Part shown: piece after piece, positions 14,952-22,951 of the stretch
Position numbering within the stretch: position 1 is the stretch's first letter
How the letters are laid out: each line of letters opens with the position of its first letter
NCBI GenBank assembly: GCA_002733465.1
Contig: NVVT01000007.1
Coordinates: 65,917 to 88,867, forward strand
Origin: Kangiella sp.
GTDB lineage: Bacteria > Pseudomonadota > Gammaproteobacteria > Enterobacterales > Kangiellaceae
Reading direction: 5' to 3'
DNA length: 22,951 bases
Notes under the pieces: model-generated
The model's database searches: none
Told to the model about the DNA's origin: nothing
Seen by the model: only the letters and a program-made list of their open reading frames with translations
Position numbers and translations under genes: made by a program

Positions 14952-15761
14952 ATGAATCACTCAAAATTTACTCAATTAAACAGCCTAGCCAGTATCGATT
15001 TAATCGGAACTGAGGTGACTCAATTTTTAGATGGTCAACTCTCGATTGATACAAAATCGCTAGAAACCCACCTCGCTAAGCTCGCTTGTTTTTGTACTCA
15101 TAAAGGTCGGATTGCATCTCTATTTCATATTCTTCTGATTGAAAATGGGGTGCGTCTATTGCTTCCAAAATCAATCATCGAAGCGACTCAAGCGCATATC
15201 AAAAAATATGCTGTATTTTTCAAAGTTGAAATTACCTCTAATACAACTGAGCTTTTTGCTATTTGTGACAATCAGATGAAAACGCCAGTGTCTGCTCAGC
15301 TTGTTAAAATAGATCAAACCGACCTACAGGTAAGCTTTGAAGAGTCTGATTCTAAGGAACTTGATGACTCATTTTGGTTTAGTCAATTAGCTGAAAATCA
15401 GATCGCATGGTTAACTCAAGAGACTTTAGAACATTTTCTGCCTCATAACTTAAATCTTCCAGCATTAAAGGCTATAGACTTTAAAAAGGGCTGTTTTACA
15501 GGGCAGGAAGTGATCGCTCGAATGCAATACAAGGGTAAACTTAAACAGCATTTACAGAGTTTACAATGCCAAGAAAATATTGAAATACCCTCAAAAAGTA
15601 AGCTTTTTCAAAATGGCAAATCTATCGGAGAAGTTATATGTTCTGTAACCAATTACGCAAACAATGTGACAGTTTTGGCTCTCATTAAAGATTCAGCAAA
15701 TTTATCCAAACATTTCCAAACATCCTCAGAAAATAGTCCTATACTTGAAATAACTTCTTAA
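14952..15761 (+). CDS. ygfZ: YgfZ folate-binding protein (Fe-S cluster/tRNA modification)
   Basis: This 269-residue protein belongs to the YgfZ/GcvT-like family. The diagnostic motif KGCFTGQEVIARMQYKGK contains Cys181 in K-G-C-[FY]-x-G-Q-E, the essential cysteine of the family. The N-terminal half (VTQFLDGQLSIDTKSL, CTHKGRIASLFHIL) fits the tetrahydrofolate-binding fold. Known: YgfZ binds folate and is needed for full activity of some Fe-S enzymes, including the MiaB tRNA methylthiotransferase. The protein is shorter than E. coli YgfZ (about 326 residues), mainly in the C-terminal barrel. It lies 30 bases upstream of the HDOD gene on the same strand, so they are probably co-transcribed. It is divergent from msrBA, which is another oxidative-damage function. 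Confidence 0.9.
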   Translation: MNHSKFTQLNSLASIDLIGTEVTQFLDGQLSIDTKSLETHLAKLACFCTHKGRIASLFHILLIENGVRLLLPKSIIEATQAHIKKYAVFFKVEITSNTTELFAICDNQMKTPVSAQLVKIDQTDLQVSFEESDSKELDDSFWFSQLAENQIAWLTQETLEHFLPHNLNLPALKAIDFKKGCFTGQEVIARMQYKGKLKQHLQSLQCQENIEIPSKSKLFQNGKSIGEVICSVTNYANNVTVLALIKDSANLSKHFQTSSENSPILEITS

Positions 15762-15791
15762 ATTAGAACATAGACATCAAAAGCGCAGAAT

Positions 15792-16628
15792 ATGAGTTTA
15801 GAACAGGATTTCTTAAATGAGTTGGTCGATGCCATTAAAAACGACCGGTTAACACTGCCAACTTTACCCGAAGTTGCCCTTAAAATAAGGGATGCAGCCA
15901 ACAATCCCGATGTTACCTCTAATAGTTTAGCTGGTGTAATTGCACAGGATGCAGCCTTGGCTGCTCGGATTATTAAAGTAGCTAACAGCCCACTTTTGCG
16001 AGGTGCAGTATCTGTAGATAATTTGCAATTAGCGATAACTCGAATGGGGATCAGTTTTGTTCGTAATTTAGCAACTGGATTGGCGATGGAGCAAATGTTT
16101 CAAGCAACCCATGATGCGGTTGATAAACGCCTAAGAGCTTCTTGGGAGCACTCTTTGGAAGTTGCTTCAATCAGTCACGTACTGGCAAGCAATTTTACTA
16201 AGTTAAAACCTGATCAAGCGACGTTAGCCGGTTTGGTTCATCAAATTGGAGTTCTGCCAATTCTGACTCTTGCTGAAGAAAACCCTCAAATATTAGAAAA
16301 AGAGGCGGTTCTAGATAAAATTATTGAAAGATTACATGGTAAAGTCGGTAGAGCAATTATGAAAGCGTGGGAATTTCCCGCAGAATTACTGGAAGTACCA
16401 CTCGGTTGTCTAGATTTCACCCGAAATCCTCCCGGTAGCGCTGATTACGTTGACGTTGTTACTGTTGCAAAAATCCAATGTTATACAGAAGAGAACACGC
16501 CATATCCCGATCTAGACACCGATAAAATTCCTGCATTTGCAAAACTTGGCTTAGGTGGAAGTGCCGAAGTCCATTTTGTTGACGCTATCGCGGAAGAAGT
16601 AGAAGAAGCAAGACACGCATTCGGTTAA
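15792..16628 (+). CDS. HDOD-domain signalling protein
   Basis: This 278-residue protein is almost entirely one HDOD domain (about 12-215): LPTLPEVALKIRDAANNPD, then VIAQDAALAARIIKVANSP, then LQLAITRMGISFVRNLATG, then WEHSLEVASISHVLA and TLAGLVHQIGVLPIL. In catalytic HD proteins the later block would be an HD dyad. Here it is HQ (LVHQIG), as is normal for HDOD domains, which are thought to act as non-enzymatic partners in signalling. There is no receiver, GGDEF or EAL domain. The C-terminal 60 residues are acidic. It follows ygfZ by 30 bases, with only a weak ribosome binding site, and is followed by a palindromic terminator. Role unknown. HDOD proteins often connect to cyclic-di-GMP or stress responses, but that is not shown here. 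Confidence 0.88.
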   Translation: MSLEQDFLNELVDAIKNDRLTLPTLPEVALKIRDAANNPDVTSNSLAGVIAQDAALAARIIKVANSPLLRGAVSVDNLQLAITRMGISFVRNLATGLAMEQMFQATHDAVDKRLRASWEHSLEVASISHVLASNFTKLKPDQATLAGLVHQIGVLPILTLAEENPQILEKEAVLDKIIERLHGKVGRAIMKAWEFPAELLEVPLGCLDFTRNPPGSADYVDVVTVAKIQCYTEENTPYPDLDTDKIPAFAKLGLGGSAEVHFVDAIAEEVEEARHAFG

Positions 16629-16635
16629 TCTGCTT

Positions 16636-16655
16636 AGCACTATTTAAATAGTGTT
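16636..16655. terminator. Palindromic bidirectional terminator candidate
   Basis: CACTATTTAAATAGTG (16638-16653) is a perfect 16-base palindrome extendable to 20 bases with a G-T and an A-T pair. It lies in the 30-base convergent interval between the HDOD gene and the penicillin-acylase-family gene. The plus side is followed by TTTCGTT and the minus side by GCTAAGCAG. The geometry suits a shared terminator, but with so little loop the real hairpin would open a few central A-T pairs. Confidence 0.5.
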
Positions 16656-16658
16656 TCG

Positions 16659-19061
16659 TTAAGGTATAAAAACCAATTCGCCTTCTAAATTATCTCTCAC
16701 TTGTTTTTCAGTAATATATTGATGTCTGAACTTACCCAAAGAATAATCTAAAGCCTGATCATCATAGTGCTTATCACCAACAACGCCTGACTGACCAGTC
16801 GGCAAAATACCCCAAGAGTTTTCAATATCACCAAAATCAATAATTCGTCTTGTTGAAGGACCCATAGTGATTTTTAAGTCATCGCCAACTTGTTTTAGAC
16901 TAGTATTATTAATCGTTTCCATACCTTGTCTTGTTGGAAAGGGACCCACGTTGAATATTTTATCTAAAGGCGCTTGAATGCCCAATGGATGCTGATATAC
17001 GACTGACGCTTCATTTTCCCACGTCCATTCTTTCAAATCATTACCGTACTTATTGGCCATAAATTTTACTGATTCTCGCCAAGCGGACACTATCAATTGA
17101 TCGCGAGTTTCTACATCGGCAGTAGCAATATTATCCCACCATATTGATTGTTCATTTGGCAATATACGCCAAATACTTCTCGCCAATAAAAATGAAAATT
17201 GAAAACTAGGATAATATTCTTTCCCCAGCTCATCGCTTATGGTTAACTTCATCAAACTCATTCTAAATCGATTATGAATGGCGGCTCCTTGCTGTTCTGG
17301 TTGATGTTCGGCGTTCCAGTTCTTATAAAGGGTTAAGGCTTCTAATTCGATCTGTGAAAAATTATTCTTACCAGTATTTAAAATGGGCAATGCTATCTTT
17401 TGAAATAACTGAGCCGTTTTCGATTGGCTATCAATCAACATTTTTTTCATAAAGTCGACTGAATGAATTTCTTGAGTCGCTAACAATTCAGTAATTCGAC
17501 TCGCGCGATCAGTCGGCGCATAATATCCAGGTACTAAACCATTCCCCATATCAGCGGTTTGATTATTAGCGGAATACAAAACGCCACTTTCTGGGTTGAT
17601 GTTTTTTGGATTGTACTTAAAATCGTAAAAACCTAAAATATCATCTTTACCACTAGCACCATCTAAGATCATTTTACTATTAACATGTTCAGGTCGAATT
17701 GGTAACTTAGCAGAAGCCCACCAAGCAATATCACCGTTAGCATTGGCGAACATTAAATTTAATCCCGGCGCATGAATTTTTGAAGCTACAACAGCCGCTT
17801 CCTCTACCGTTTTAACACGCGGTAAATCATAAAAACCTTCCATAATAAGATTGTCTGTATTTTTAAATGCCCACCACAACGCTATCGGTTGCTCTGTTTC
17901 ACTAACCGCATTGGGGAACGGTAGATTATCTTCAAAAGTTGAATTAATAATAGGCCCATGACGACTTTCTTTTACCTCAAATTGAATCGATTTTTTATCT
18001 TTGATTTTGATAACTTCAGTTCTAGTTTTAAATGTCGCCCAATGATCGATAGCCCAATATTGTTGATGATTTTCTGGATTGATTTTTTCTGCGTAAAGAT
18101 CCATGTCATCATTTTCAAACATAGTTAATCCCCACGCAATATCTCTATTAAAACCCAATTGAGGCATCGGTGTTAAAGCCAGAAAGTGTCCGTAAATATC
18201 GGTGTTATCTGATTTAAGTTGAGCTTCATACCAAACGCTTGGTTGGCTATAACCAATGTGGGGGTCGTTCACAAAAATCGCTTTGCCTGACTCACTTCGT
18301 TTAGGTGATATTAGCCAACTATTACTTCCATGAAATAAAGGTAGCCCCACTAATTGCTCTAGTGTTTGTGAAACGCTTTCTGTGAGCAATTTACTTTTAA
18401 TCGGATCAACCGGGATCTGTTCAAAACCGGGTGTATAGTTAATGCCTAAATCAACTAAATAATCTTCTCCTAATTTTTGTTTGATATGATCAACAAGAGG
18501 ATCATCCTTAATCGCAAAAGCAAAAGAGAAAGCCATATAACCCGCAATAGATGCAATATCATCTCTTGTATAAATATGGTGGGGGAAATTTAGTAGGTCA
18601 AATTCGATAGGCGATTGTCCGTTTAAGGCAAAGTCATTAACCCCTGCTAAATAACTATCTAGAGTATTTAGTAGAGCGGAATTCCCTCGACTTTCAATAG
18701 CGGTTAACCATTCTTTCGCATAAGACTCTAGCCCTAAAGCTCTAAATAATTTATCAATACTGACTAACTTATCTCCGTAGACCTCTGCCAATCTTCCTTG
18801 AGATAAGCGGCGCATCATTTCCATTTGAAATAAACGATCTTGCGCGTGAACATAACCAAATGCTCGATATAAATCAGCATCATTTTTAGCGGTAATGTGA
18901 GGGATACCAAAATGATCGTAGAGTACAGTGACTTTGTCAGTCAATCCATTGAGTTTTATTTCACCGCTTCTATTTGGGATTTTACTTTGTGAATAAAAAT
19001 AACCAGAAATTCCTGCGACGAAAAGAATTGCTATAAGAAAAACAAACAGCTTTTTTAACAT
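16659..19061 (-). CDS. Penicillin acylase-family N-terminal-nucleophile hydrolase
   Basis: This is an 800-residue exported hydrolase. An N-terminal hydrophobic segment (about 4-22) is a signal peptide or membrane anchor. The alpha-chain part carries VLYDHFGIPHITAKN and FGYVHAQDRLFQMEMMRRL. The self-cleavage site is HGSNSW, where cleavage before Ser246 frees the catalytic N-terminal serine of the beta chain. Downstream blocks include NDPHIGYSQPSVWYEA (with VNDPH), WGLTMFENDDMDLYAEKINP and near the end QSGVVGDKHYDDQ. Known: the family cleaves amide bonds, including beta-lactams, acyl-homoserine lactones and cyclic or lipidic amides. The true substrate cannot be told from sequence alone. A ribosome binding site, AAAGG, lies before the ATG. 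It is the last gene of the minus-strand series after the HD-GYP gene (85-base gap), and quorum-signal acylase activity is one possibility. Confidence 0.9.
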   Translation of the reverse strand: MLKKLFVFLIAILFVAGISGYFYSQSKIPNRSGEIKLNGLTDKVTVLYDHFGIPHITAKNDADLYRAFGYVHAQDRLFQMEMMRRLSQGRLAEVYGDKLVSIDKLFRALGLESYAKEWLTAIESRGNSALLNTLDSYLAGVNDFALNGQSPIEFDLLNFPHHIYTRDDIASIAGYMAFSFAFAIKDDPLVDHIKQKLGEDYLVDLGINYTPGFEQIPVDPIKSKLLTESVSQTLEQLVGLPLFHGSNSWLISPKRSESGKAIFVNDPHIGYSQPSVWYEAQLKSDNTDIYGHFLALTPMPQLGFNRDIAWGLTMFENDDMDLYAEKINPENHQQYWAIDHWATFKTRTEVIKIKDKKSIQFEVKESRHGPIINSTFEDNLPFPNAVSETEQPIALWWAFKNTDNLIMEGFYDLPRVKTVEEAAVVASKIHAPGLNLMFANANGDIAWWASAKLPIRPEHVNSKMILDGASGKDDILGFYDFKYNPKNINPESGVLYSANNQTADMGNGLVPGYYAPTDRASRITELLATQEIHSVDFMKKMLIDSQSKTAQLFQKIALPILNTGKNNFSQIELEALTLYKNWNAEHQPEQQGAAIHNRFRMSLMKLTISDELGKEYYPSFQFSFLLARSIWRILPNEQSIWWDNIATADVETRDQLIVSAWRESVKFMANKYGNDLKEWTWENEASVVYQHPLGIQAPLDKIFNVGPFPTRQGMETINNTSLKQVGDDLKITMGPSTRRIIDFGDIENSWGILPTGQSGVVGDKHYDDQALDYSLGKFRHQYITEKQVRDNLEGELVFIP

Positions 19062-19146
19062 TTAGATAGCCTTTGGAAAACAATTGTTAGTGATGATCTG
19101 ATTGATTAAAACAATAAAAAATCAAGATATGAGAATGTGCTGAATT

Positions 19147-21090
19147 TTAATCAAGAATACAGTTATAAACTTTACTTTCGATAAATGTATTTAGTAAACT
19201 TTTTTCTATTTTCCCTTTTTTCGCTTCGTCATTAAGAATGTCTAACGCAATCTCAATTGGTAGCGCTTTTTTATAAGGACGATCTTGTGCAGTTAACGCA
19301 TCATAGATATCGGCGATAGTCATAATTTTACTAGGAAGAGGGATCTGATCGCGTTTTAAACCAAAAGGATATCCTGTGCCATCAAGTTTTTCATGATGAG
19401 CTCCGGCTATTCTAGGAATACCAGCTAGTTCATCTGTCCAAGGGATACGTTCTAAAAATGTTTGCGTATGAGTCACATGCGATTGTATTTCTGCGCGCTC
19501 TTTCTCAGTAAGGCTTCCTTTTGATATTGAAAGAGAAAGGAAATCCGAAGGGCTTATTAACTTATTTGCATAGGGAAATTCGGGATGCATTGAGTAGTCC
19601 GCCATATTCGACAATCCACCGGCAACACTTTCCTCTAATATTGATGGTTTATTGGCCTGCGCTAATAAAGCTTTAAAATCATCTAGTTTTTGCAGTTTTT
19701 CACATAAGTCTTTATAAGCACTTGATTGTTCATAGTTAGTATCAAGCAGATTGTTATCTTGCTGTTTGTTTCCAGCTTGATAACCACTTCTTGCTTCATT
19801 GAAAATTTGCCTAAAAAACTCTTTCTCTAACATCTGTTTTTGCCAATCTAGCTTCAATTCTAAATACTGAAAACGGCTATGATGTAATTTATTAGCTTTA
19901 AGCAATACATTCTCTTTAACGCCAACTTTGCCAAAGTCATGCAGTAGCGAGGCGTATCTAATTTCTTGTAATTGTTCTTTATTAAAACTGATATCTTTAT
20001 GTAAACCGTCAACCTCTTTATCAACCATTTTTGCTAAACCGGTCGTTAACTCTGCCACTCTAAAAGAGTGACCGCTTGTTGCCGGATCTCGTGATTCAAT
20101 GGCATTAACCGATGCTGACACAAAGCCTTCAAATAAATTTTGGATATTTTCTATTAGATTACTGTTATCAATAGCAACAGCAGCTTGGCTCGCTAGACCT
20201 TCTAATAACCCTTGTTTGAGTTTAGAAAACCCTATGTCATGAGTTGGTAACTCATCTTTTATAAAGGCTGATTGACCAAAGTTATTAACAAATTGTAAAA
20301 CACCGATGACACGACCTTTATGATTTTTCATCGGTAGAACTAATAACTCTTTAGAGCGATAACCGACCTTTTCATCAAAGCTTTTATCAAATGAAAATGG
20401 GTAAGAAGCATCCAACTTATAGACATCTTGAATATTTAAAATTTCACCAGTTAGTGCGACATAACCGGCTAAAGAACGATTAGTTAGAGAAAATCTTGCT
20501 TCTTTAAAATCAAAACTAATTTTGCTATTTTGAGTCAGCTTGAAAACGAGTTCTTTTGTTGCTTTAGGCTTTCCATTTTCATCTAATTTACTGCCAATTA
20601 AATAAAGCGATGCACCTTCACAACGGCCAAGTGAACGACCTTCTTTAAGCACCAAGGTCAATAGCTTATCGAGGTCTTTTTCAGCACTCAAAGCAATTCC
20701 TATGGCACTTAAGTTCTCTCTCTCTTTGCTAGCCAGCAAATGGAGTTTTTCAACTTTACGTAAATTTATTCTTGCTTGGTGATAGGCCAATGCTGATGCA
20801 ATATTGCTTTTGAACTCAGCTAAAGAAGGTGGATGTGATAATCCAATATCACCTTTTACATTATTAGAAAATGAAAGGTAGAAAAAACCTCGTTTAGATA
20901 TTTCAATCTCTGTAGTGAAAACAGATTGAGGACAAAAGACGATACATGAAAACTTATTTTGAAAAGGTATTTCTGAAATGTCTTCACAAAAACTACAGTT
21001 CAAAGATTTAATATGAGTTTGTATTGAAATATTCAGGGTTTGGATATCTCCCACGATTAAAATGTCCTTTTCTTCCGTAAATTCATTCAT
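19147..21090 (-). CDS. GAF/HD-GYP phosphodiesterase with large internal insertion
   Basis: This 647-residue protein has three parts. Residues 1-105 resemble a degenerate receiver (first strand DILIVGD, a strand SCIVFCPQ lacking the phosphorylatable Asp, and LSHPPSLAEFKSNIASAL like the closing receiver helix). A GAF domain follows (about 120-310, with ASLYLIG, NRSLAGYVALTGEILNIQDV and GVLQFVNNFG). The HD-GYP domain (about 320-640) has His341, the HD dyad in LLHDFGKVG (His384-Asp385), His538, AHHEKLDGTGYP (His565, His566, GYP at 573-575) and ADIYDAL (Asp594). The metal-binding and GYP motifs look complete, so cyclic-di-GMP hydrolysis is likely. About 120 residues (403-524) are inserted between the HD dyad and the ERAEIQSH helix, where canonical domains have only a few. 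The gene follows lysS by 81 bases on the same strand. Confidence 0.87.
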   Translation of the reverse strand: MNEFTEEKDILIVGDIQTLNISIQTHIKSLNCSFCEDISEIPFQNKFSCIVFCPQSVFTTEIEISKRGFFYLSFSNNVKGDIGLSHPPSLAEFKSNIASALAYHQARINLRKVEKLHLLASKERENLSAIGIALSAEKDLDKLLTLVLKEGRSLGRCEGASLYLIGSKLDENGKPKATKELVFKLTQNSKISFDFKEARFSLTNRSLAGYVALTGEILNIQDVYKLDASYPFSFDKSFDEKVGYRSKELLVLPMKNHKGRVIGVLQFVNNFGQSAFIKDELPTHDIGFSKLKQGLLEGLASQAAVAIDNSNLIENIQNLFEGFVSASVNAIESRDPATSGHSFRVAELTTGLAKMVDKEVDGLHKDISFNKEQLQEIRYASLLHDFGKVGVKENVLLKANKLHHSRFQYLELKLDWQKQMLEKEFFRQIFNEARSGYQAGNKQQDNNLLDTNYEQSSAYKDLCEKLQKLDDFKALLAQANKPSILEESVAGGLSNMADYSMHPEFPYANKLISPSDFLSLSISKGSLTEKERAEIQSHVTHTQTFLERIPWTDELAGIPRIAGAHHEKLDGTGYPFGLKRDQIPLPSKIMTIADIYDALTAQDRPYKKALPIEIALDILNDEAKKGKIEKSLLNTFIESKVYNCILD

Positions 21091-21171
21091 TATTTTTTAA
21101 GTTTTCTGTCCTTTTTTCAACTATAACCAATAAACCAGAATCTAATAACTAGAACCTATAAACAGCTATAG

Positions 21172-22737
21172 CTAGCTCTGAGGTTTCATGTGAGGAAACA
21201 ATATCACATCTTTGATGGTGGGTGAATCAGTAAACAACATTACTAATCGGTCAATCCCAATACCCTCACCAGCCGTTGGCGGTAAACCATACTCAAGAGC
21301 GGTAATATAATCTGCGTCAAAATGCATTGCTTCATCATCACCGGCATCTTTTTCTTCGACTTGTTTTCTAAATCTTTGCTCTTGATCGACCGAGTCATTT
21401 AACTCAGAAAAGCCATTAGCTATTTCTCGTCCACCAACAAAAAACTCAAAACGGTCGGTAACAAATGAGTTTTTATCATTTTTTCTCGCTAGTGGTGATA
21501 CTTCCCATGGATATTCTGTAATAAAGGTTGGTTGAATTAGCATATGCTCAGCCGTTTCTTCAAATATCTCACAAATATATTTTCCCGGGCCCCATATTCC
21601 ATCAACCACTGGTTCTTTTACATGTACTTGTTTAGCGTATTCTTTAATCTTGTCAAAATTAACCACAGGTTCCGCAAAAACAGAACTATCAAAACCCGGA
21701 TTATATTTAAGAATAGCATCAACCATTGATAATCGCTCAAATTTAGAGCCAAAATCATATTCAATGGTTTCCGTCACATTACCTTCGGTATCTTTCACTG
21801 TGTTAGTCACAATAGCGCTACCTAATACTTCTTCTGCTGCGGTGCGAAGCATATCTTCGGTAAGATTCATTAAATCATTAAAATCCGCATAGGCTTGATA
21901 AAATTCTAACATAGTAAACTCAGGATTATGACGAGTGGATAAACCTTCATTTCTAAAATTACGATTAATTTCAAAGACGCGATCAAATCCACCGACTACC
22001 AATCGTTTTAAATAAAGCTCAGGTGCAATGCGTAAATACATATCAATATCCATGGCGTTATGATGAGTCACAAAAGGTTTTGCTACTGCACCGCCGGGGA
22101 TCACTTGAAGCATTGGTGTTTCGACTTCCATAAAATCGCGAGCGACTAAAAAACGTCTAATGCTATCGATCACTTGGCTTCTAATTTTAAAGTTTTTACG
22201 CGTTTCTTCATTGGTTATTAAATCGATATAGCGTTGACGGTATTTTGTTTCTTGATCCGATAAACCATGAAATTTTTCTGGCAATGGTCTGAGAGACTTT
22301 GTGAGAAGATGATATTCATCCATGCTTACAAACAGATCGCCTTTGCCAGACAATTTTAATTGACCTTTTACGCCAATAATATCGCCAATATCTAACCCGC
22401 TCCATTTTTCTTTTATCGCTTTTTGCGCGTCTTTACTAGCGTAGGCTTGAATGCGTCCTTTCATATCTTGGATCACAAAAAATGGTCCACGCTTTGCCAT
22501 AATACGACCAGCAATACTGACAATTTTATTCATTTCTAAAATTGTTTCTTTATCTTTGCCCGCAAATTCATCTTGAATATCTTGAGTATGATTTTCTGGT
22601 TTAAAATGATTGGGGTAACCATTTGAATCACAGTTTTTACGGATAGAAGCTAGCTTGTCTTTTCTCTCTTGGACTAGCTTGTTATCTTCATTCTGATTGA
22701 TTGCTGCTTGCTCGTTACTATTTTCTTGGTTGCTCAT
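21172..22737 (-). CDS. lysS: Lysyl-tRNA synthetase, class II
   Basis: This enzyme charges tRNA-Lys with lysine using ATP. The 521-residue protein has an N-terminal extension rich in Asn, Gln and Glu (1-25), an anticodon-binding OB-fold (about 73-145), and the class II core. Motif 1 lies near FMEVETPML (202-210). Motif 2 includes FRNEGLSTRHNPEFTMLEF (261-279). Motif 3 is GIGIDRLVML (492-501), followed by the usual end DVILFPHMKP. The lysine-pocket block IPGGAVAKPF differs slightly from the common GGA-A/S-A-R-PF. The core closely matches E. coli LysS. It sits directly downstream of prfB on the same strand, the classic prfB-lysS pair, with an 88-base gap that carries short tandem repeats. No strong Shine-Dalgarno is seen before the ATG. 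Confidence 0.97.
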   Translation of the reverse strand: MSNQENSNEQAAINQNEDNKLVQERKDKLASIRKNCDSNGYPNHFKPENHTQDIQDEFAGKDKETILEMNKIVSIAGRIMAKRGPFFVIQDMKGRIQAYASKDAQKAIKEKWSGLDIGDIIGVKGQLKLSGKGDLFVSMDEYHLLTKSLRPLPEKFHGLSDQETKYRQRYIDLITNEETRKNFKIRSQVIDSIRRFLVARDFMEVETPMLQVIPGGAVAKPFVTHHNAMDIDMYLRIAPELYLKRLVVGGFDRVFEINRNFRNEGLSTRHNPEFTMLEFYQAYADFNDLMNLTEDMLRTAAEEVLGSAIVTNTVKDTEGNVTETIEYDFGSKFERLSMVDAILKYNPGFDSSVFAEPVVNFDKIKEYAKQVHVKEPVVDGIWGPGKYICEIFEETAEHMLIQPTFITEYPWEVSPLARKNDKNSFVTDRFEFFVGGREIANGFSELNDSVDQEQRFRKQVEEKDAGDDEAMHFDADYITALEYGLPPTAGEGIGIDRLVMLFTDSPTIKDVILFPHMKPQS

Positions 22738-22781
22738 AATAATTTTCTTACTCTTATCATTTCTTTAATTGTTTAAAATTA

Positions 22782-22826
22782 GTACTTAAAGCTCTAATGT
22801 TTAAGGTTTTAGTATTTAAGGTTCTT
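22782..22826. repeat. Three degenerate 15-base tandem repeats between prfB and lysS
   Basis: Three back-to-back 15-base units are visible: GTACTTAAAGCTCTA, ATGTTTAAGGTTTTA and GTATTTAAGGTTCTT. The last two share TTTAAGGTT exactly, spaced 15 bases. The third unit just touches the prfB stop codon. The repeats sit in the spacer of the prfB-lysS operon. No function is apparent; they could arise by replication slippage. Confidence 0.5.
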
Positions 22827-22951
22827 TATAATCCAGCTTTTAGCGATTCTTCAATAAATCCATCTAAATCACCATCTAAAACTGCTTGCGTATTGCTAGT
22901 TTCATATCCCGTTCTCAAATCTTTGATCCTTGATTGATCTAATACGTAAGA
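22826..22951 (-). CDS. prfB: Peptide chain release factor 2, C-terminal end (partial)
   Basis: Only the last 41 codons are in the window; the gene continues beyond the right edge. The translation includes SYVLDQSRIKDLRTG and NTQAVLDGDLDGFIEESLKA and ends KAGL, which is the conserved C-terminus of RF2 (the usual form ends SLKAGL). RF2 recognises UGA and UAA stop codons and releases the finished protein on the ribosome. The programmed frameshift typical of prfB lies near its 5' end and cannot be examined here. It precedes lysS on the same strand, which is the standard gammaproteobacterial order. Confidence 0.93.
   Translation of the reverse strand, partial: SYVLDQSRIKDLRTGYETSNTQAVLDGDLDGFIEESLKAGL

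Noticed and set aside
1..22951. Mobile elements, CRISPR arrays, defence islands or phage genes
   Set aside because: No transposase, integrase, long terminal inverted repeats, regularly spaced repeats or known defence domains were seen; gene content and composition look uniform and chromosomal.

Overview
The window is an AT-rich, gene-dense chromosomal segment from a Gram-negative bacterium, most likely a marine-type gammaproteobacterium. The evidence is the prfB-lysS pair at the right end, a YgfZ folate-binding protein, a fused MsrB-MsrA, an RlhA-like U32 protein, a lipoprotein DUF885 peptidase, and a VIT/VWA protein ending in a GlyGly-CTERM-like sorting tail. A Kangiella-like lineage would fit, but that is a guess. 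I see no phage, insertion sequence, CRISPR array, tRNA or rRNA. Both edge genes are cut by the window: a DUF1538/P-II-like membrane protein on the left and prfB on the right.

Left part (1-3424): the end of the DUF1538 protein converges with a YcxB-like membrane protein. A small single-pass membrane protein of unknown role and glutaminase glsA follow on the plus strand, and glsA converges with yjdM. A gene-poor AT-rich stretch (3425-3996) precedes the large exported VIT/VWA protein (3997-6177).

Middle (6178-13194): a tightly coupled minus-strand operon encodes a GST-like protein, a GreA/GreB-like factor and a TrmK-like tRNA methyltransferase, joined by two 4-base start/stop overlaps. Next come a DUF885 lipoprotein peptidase (plus) and a long two-part U32 protein (minus). 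The clearest regulatory unit in the window follows: an exported cupin and a TetR-family regulator, divergently transcribed. Two near-identical CGTACC-N4-GGTAT palindromes lie between them, one over the cupin -10 box and one against the tetR start codon.

Right part (13911-22951): msrBA (minus) is divergent from ygfZ and an HDOD protein (plus). A minus-strand series then runs prfB, lysS, a GAF/HD-GYP protein with a large insertion in its catalytic domain, and a penicillin-acylase-family hydrolase. Most convergent junctions hold a hairpin that could end transcription in both directions. The genes look like housekeeping, redox-repair and signalling functions. I found no clear defence or mobile system. 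The observations most worth following are the paired TetR operators, the GlyGly-CTERM tail on a VIT/VWA protein, the membrane-carrier/P-II fusion, the HD-GYP insertion and the double U32 protein.
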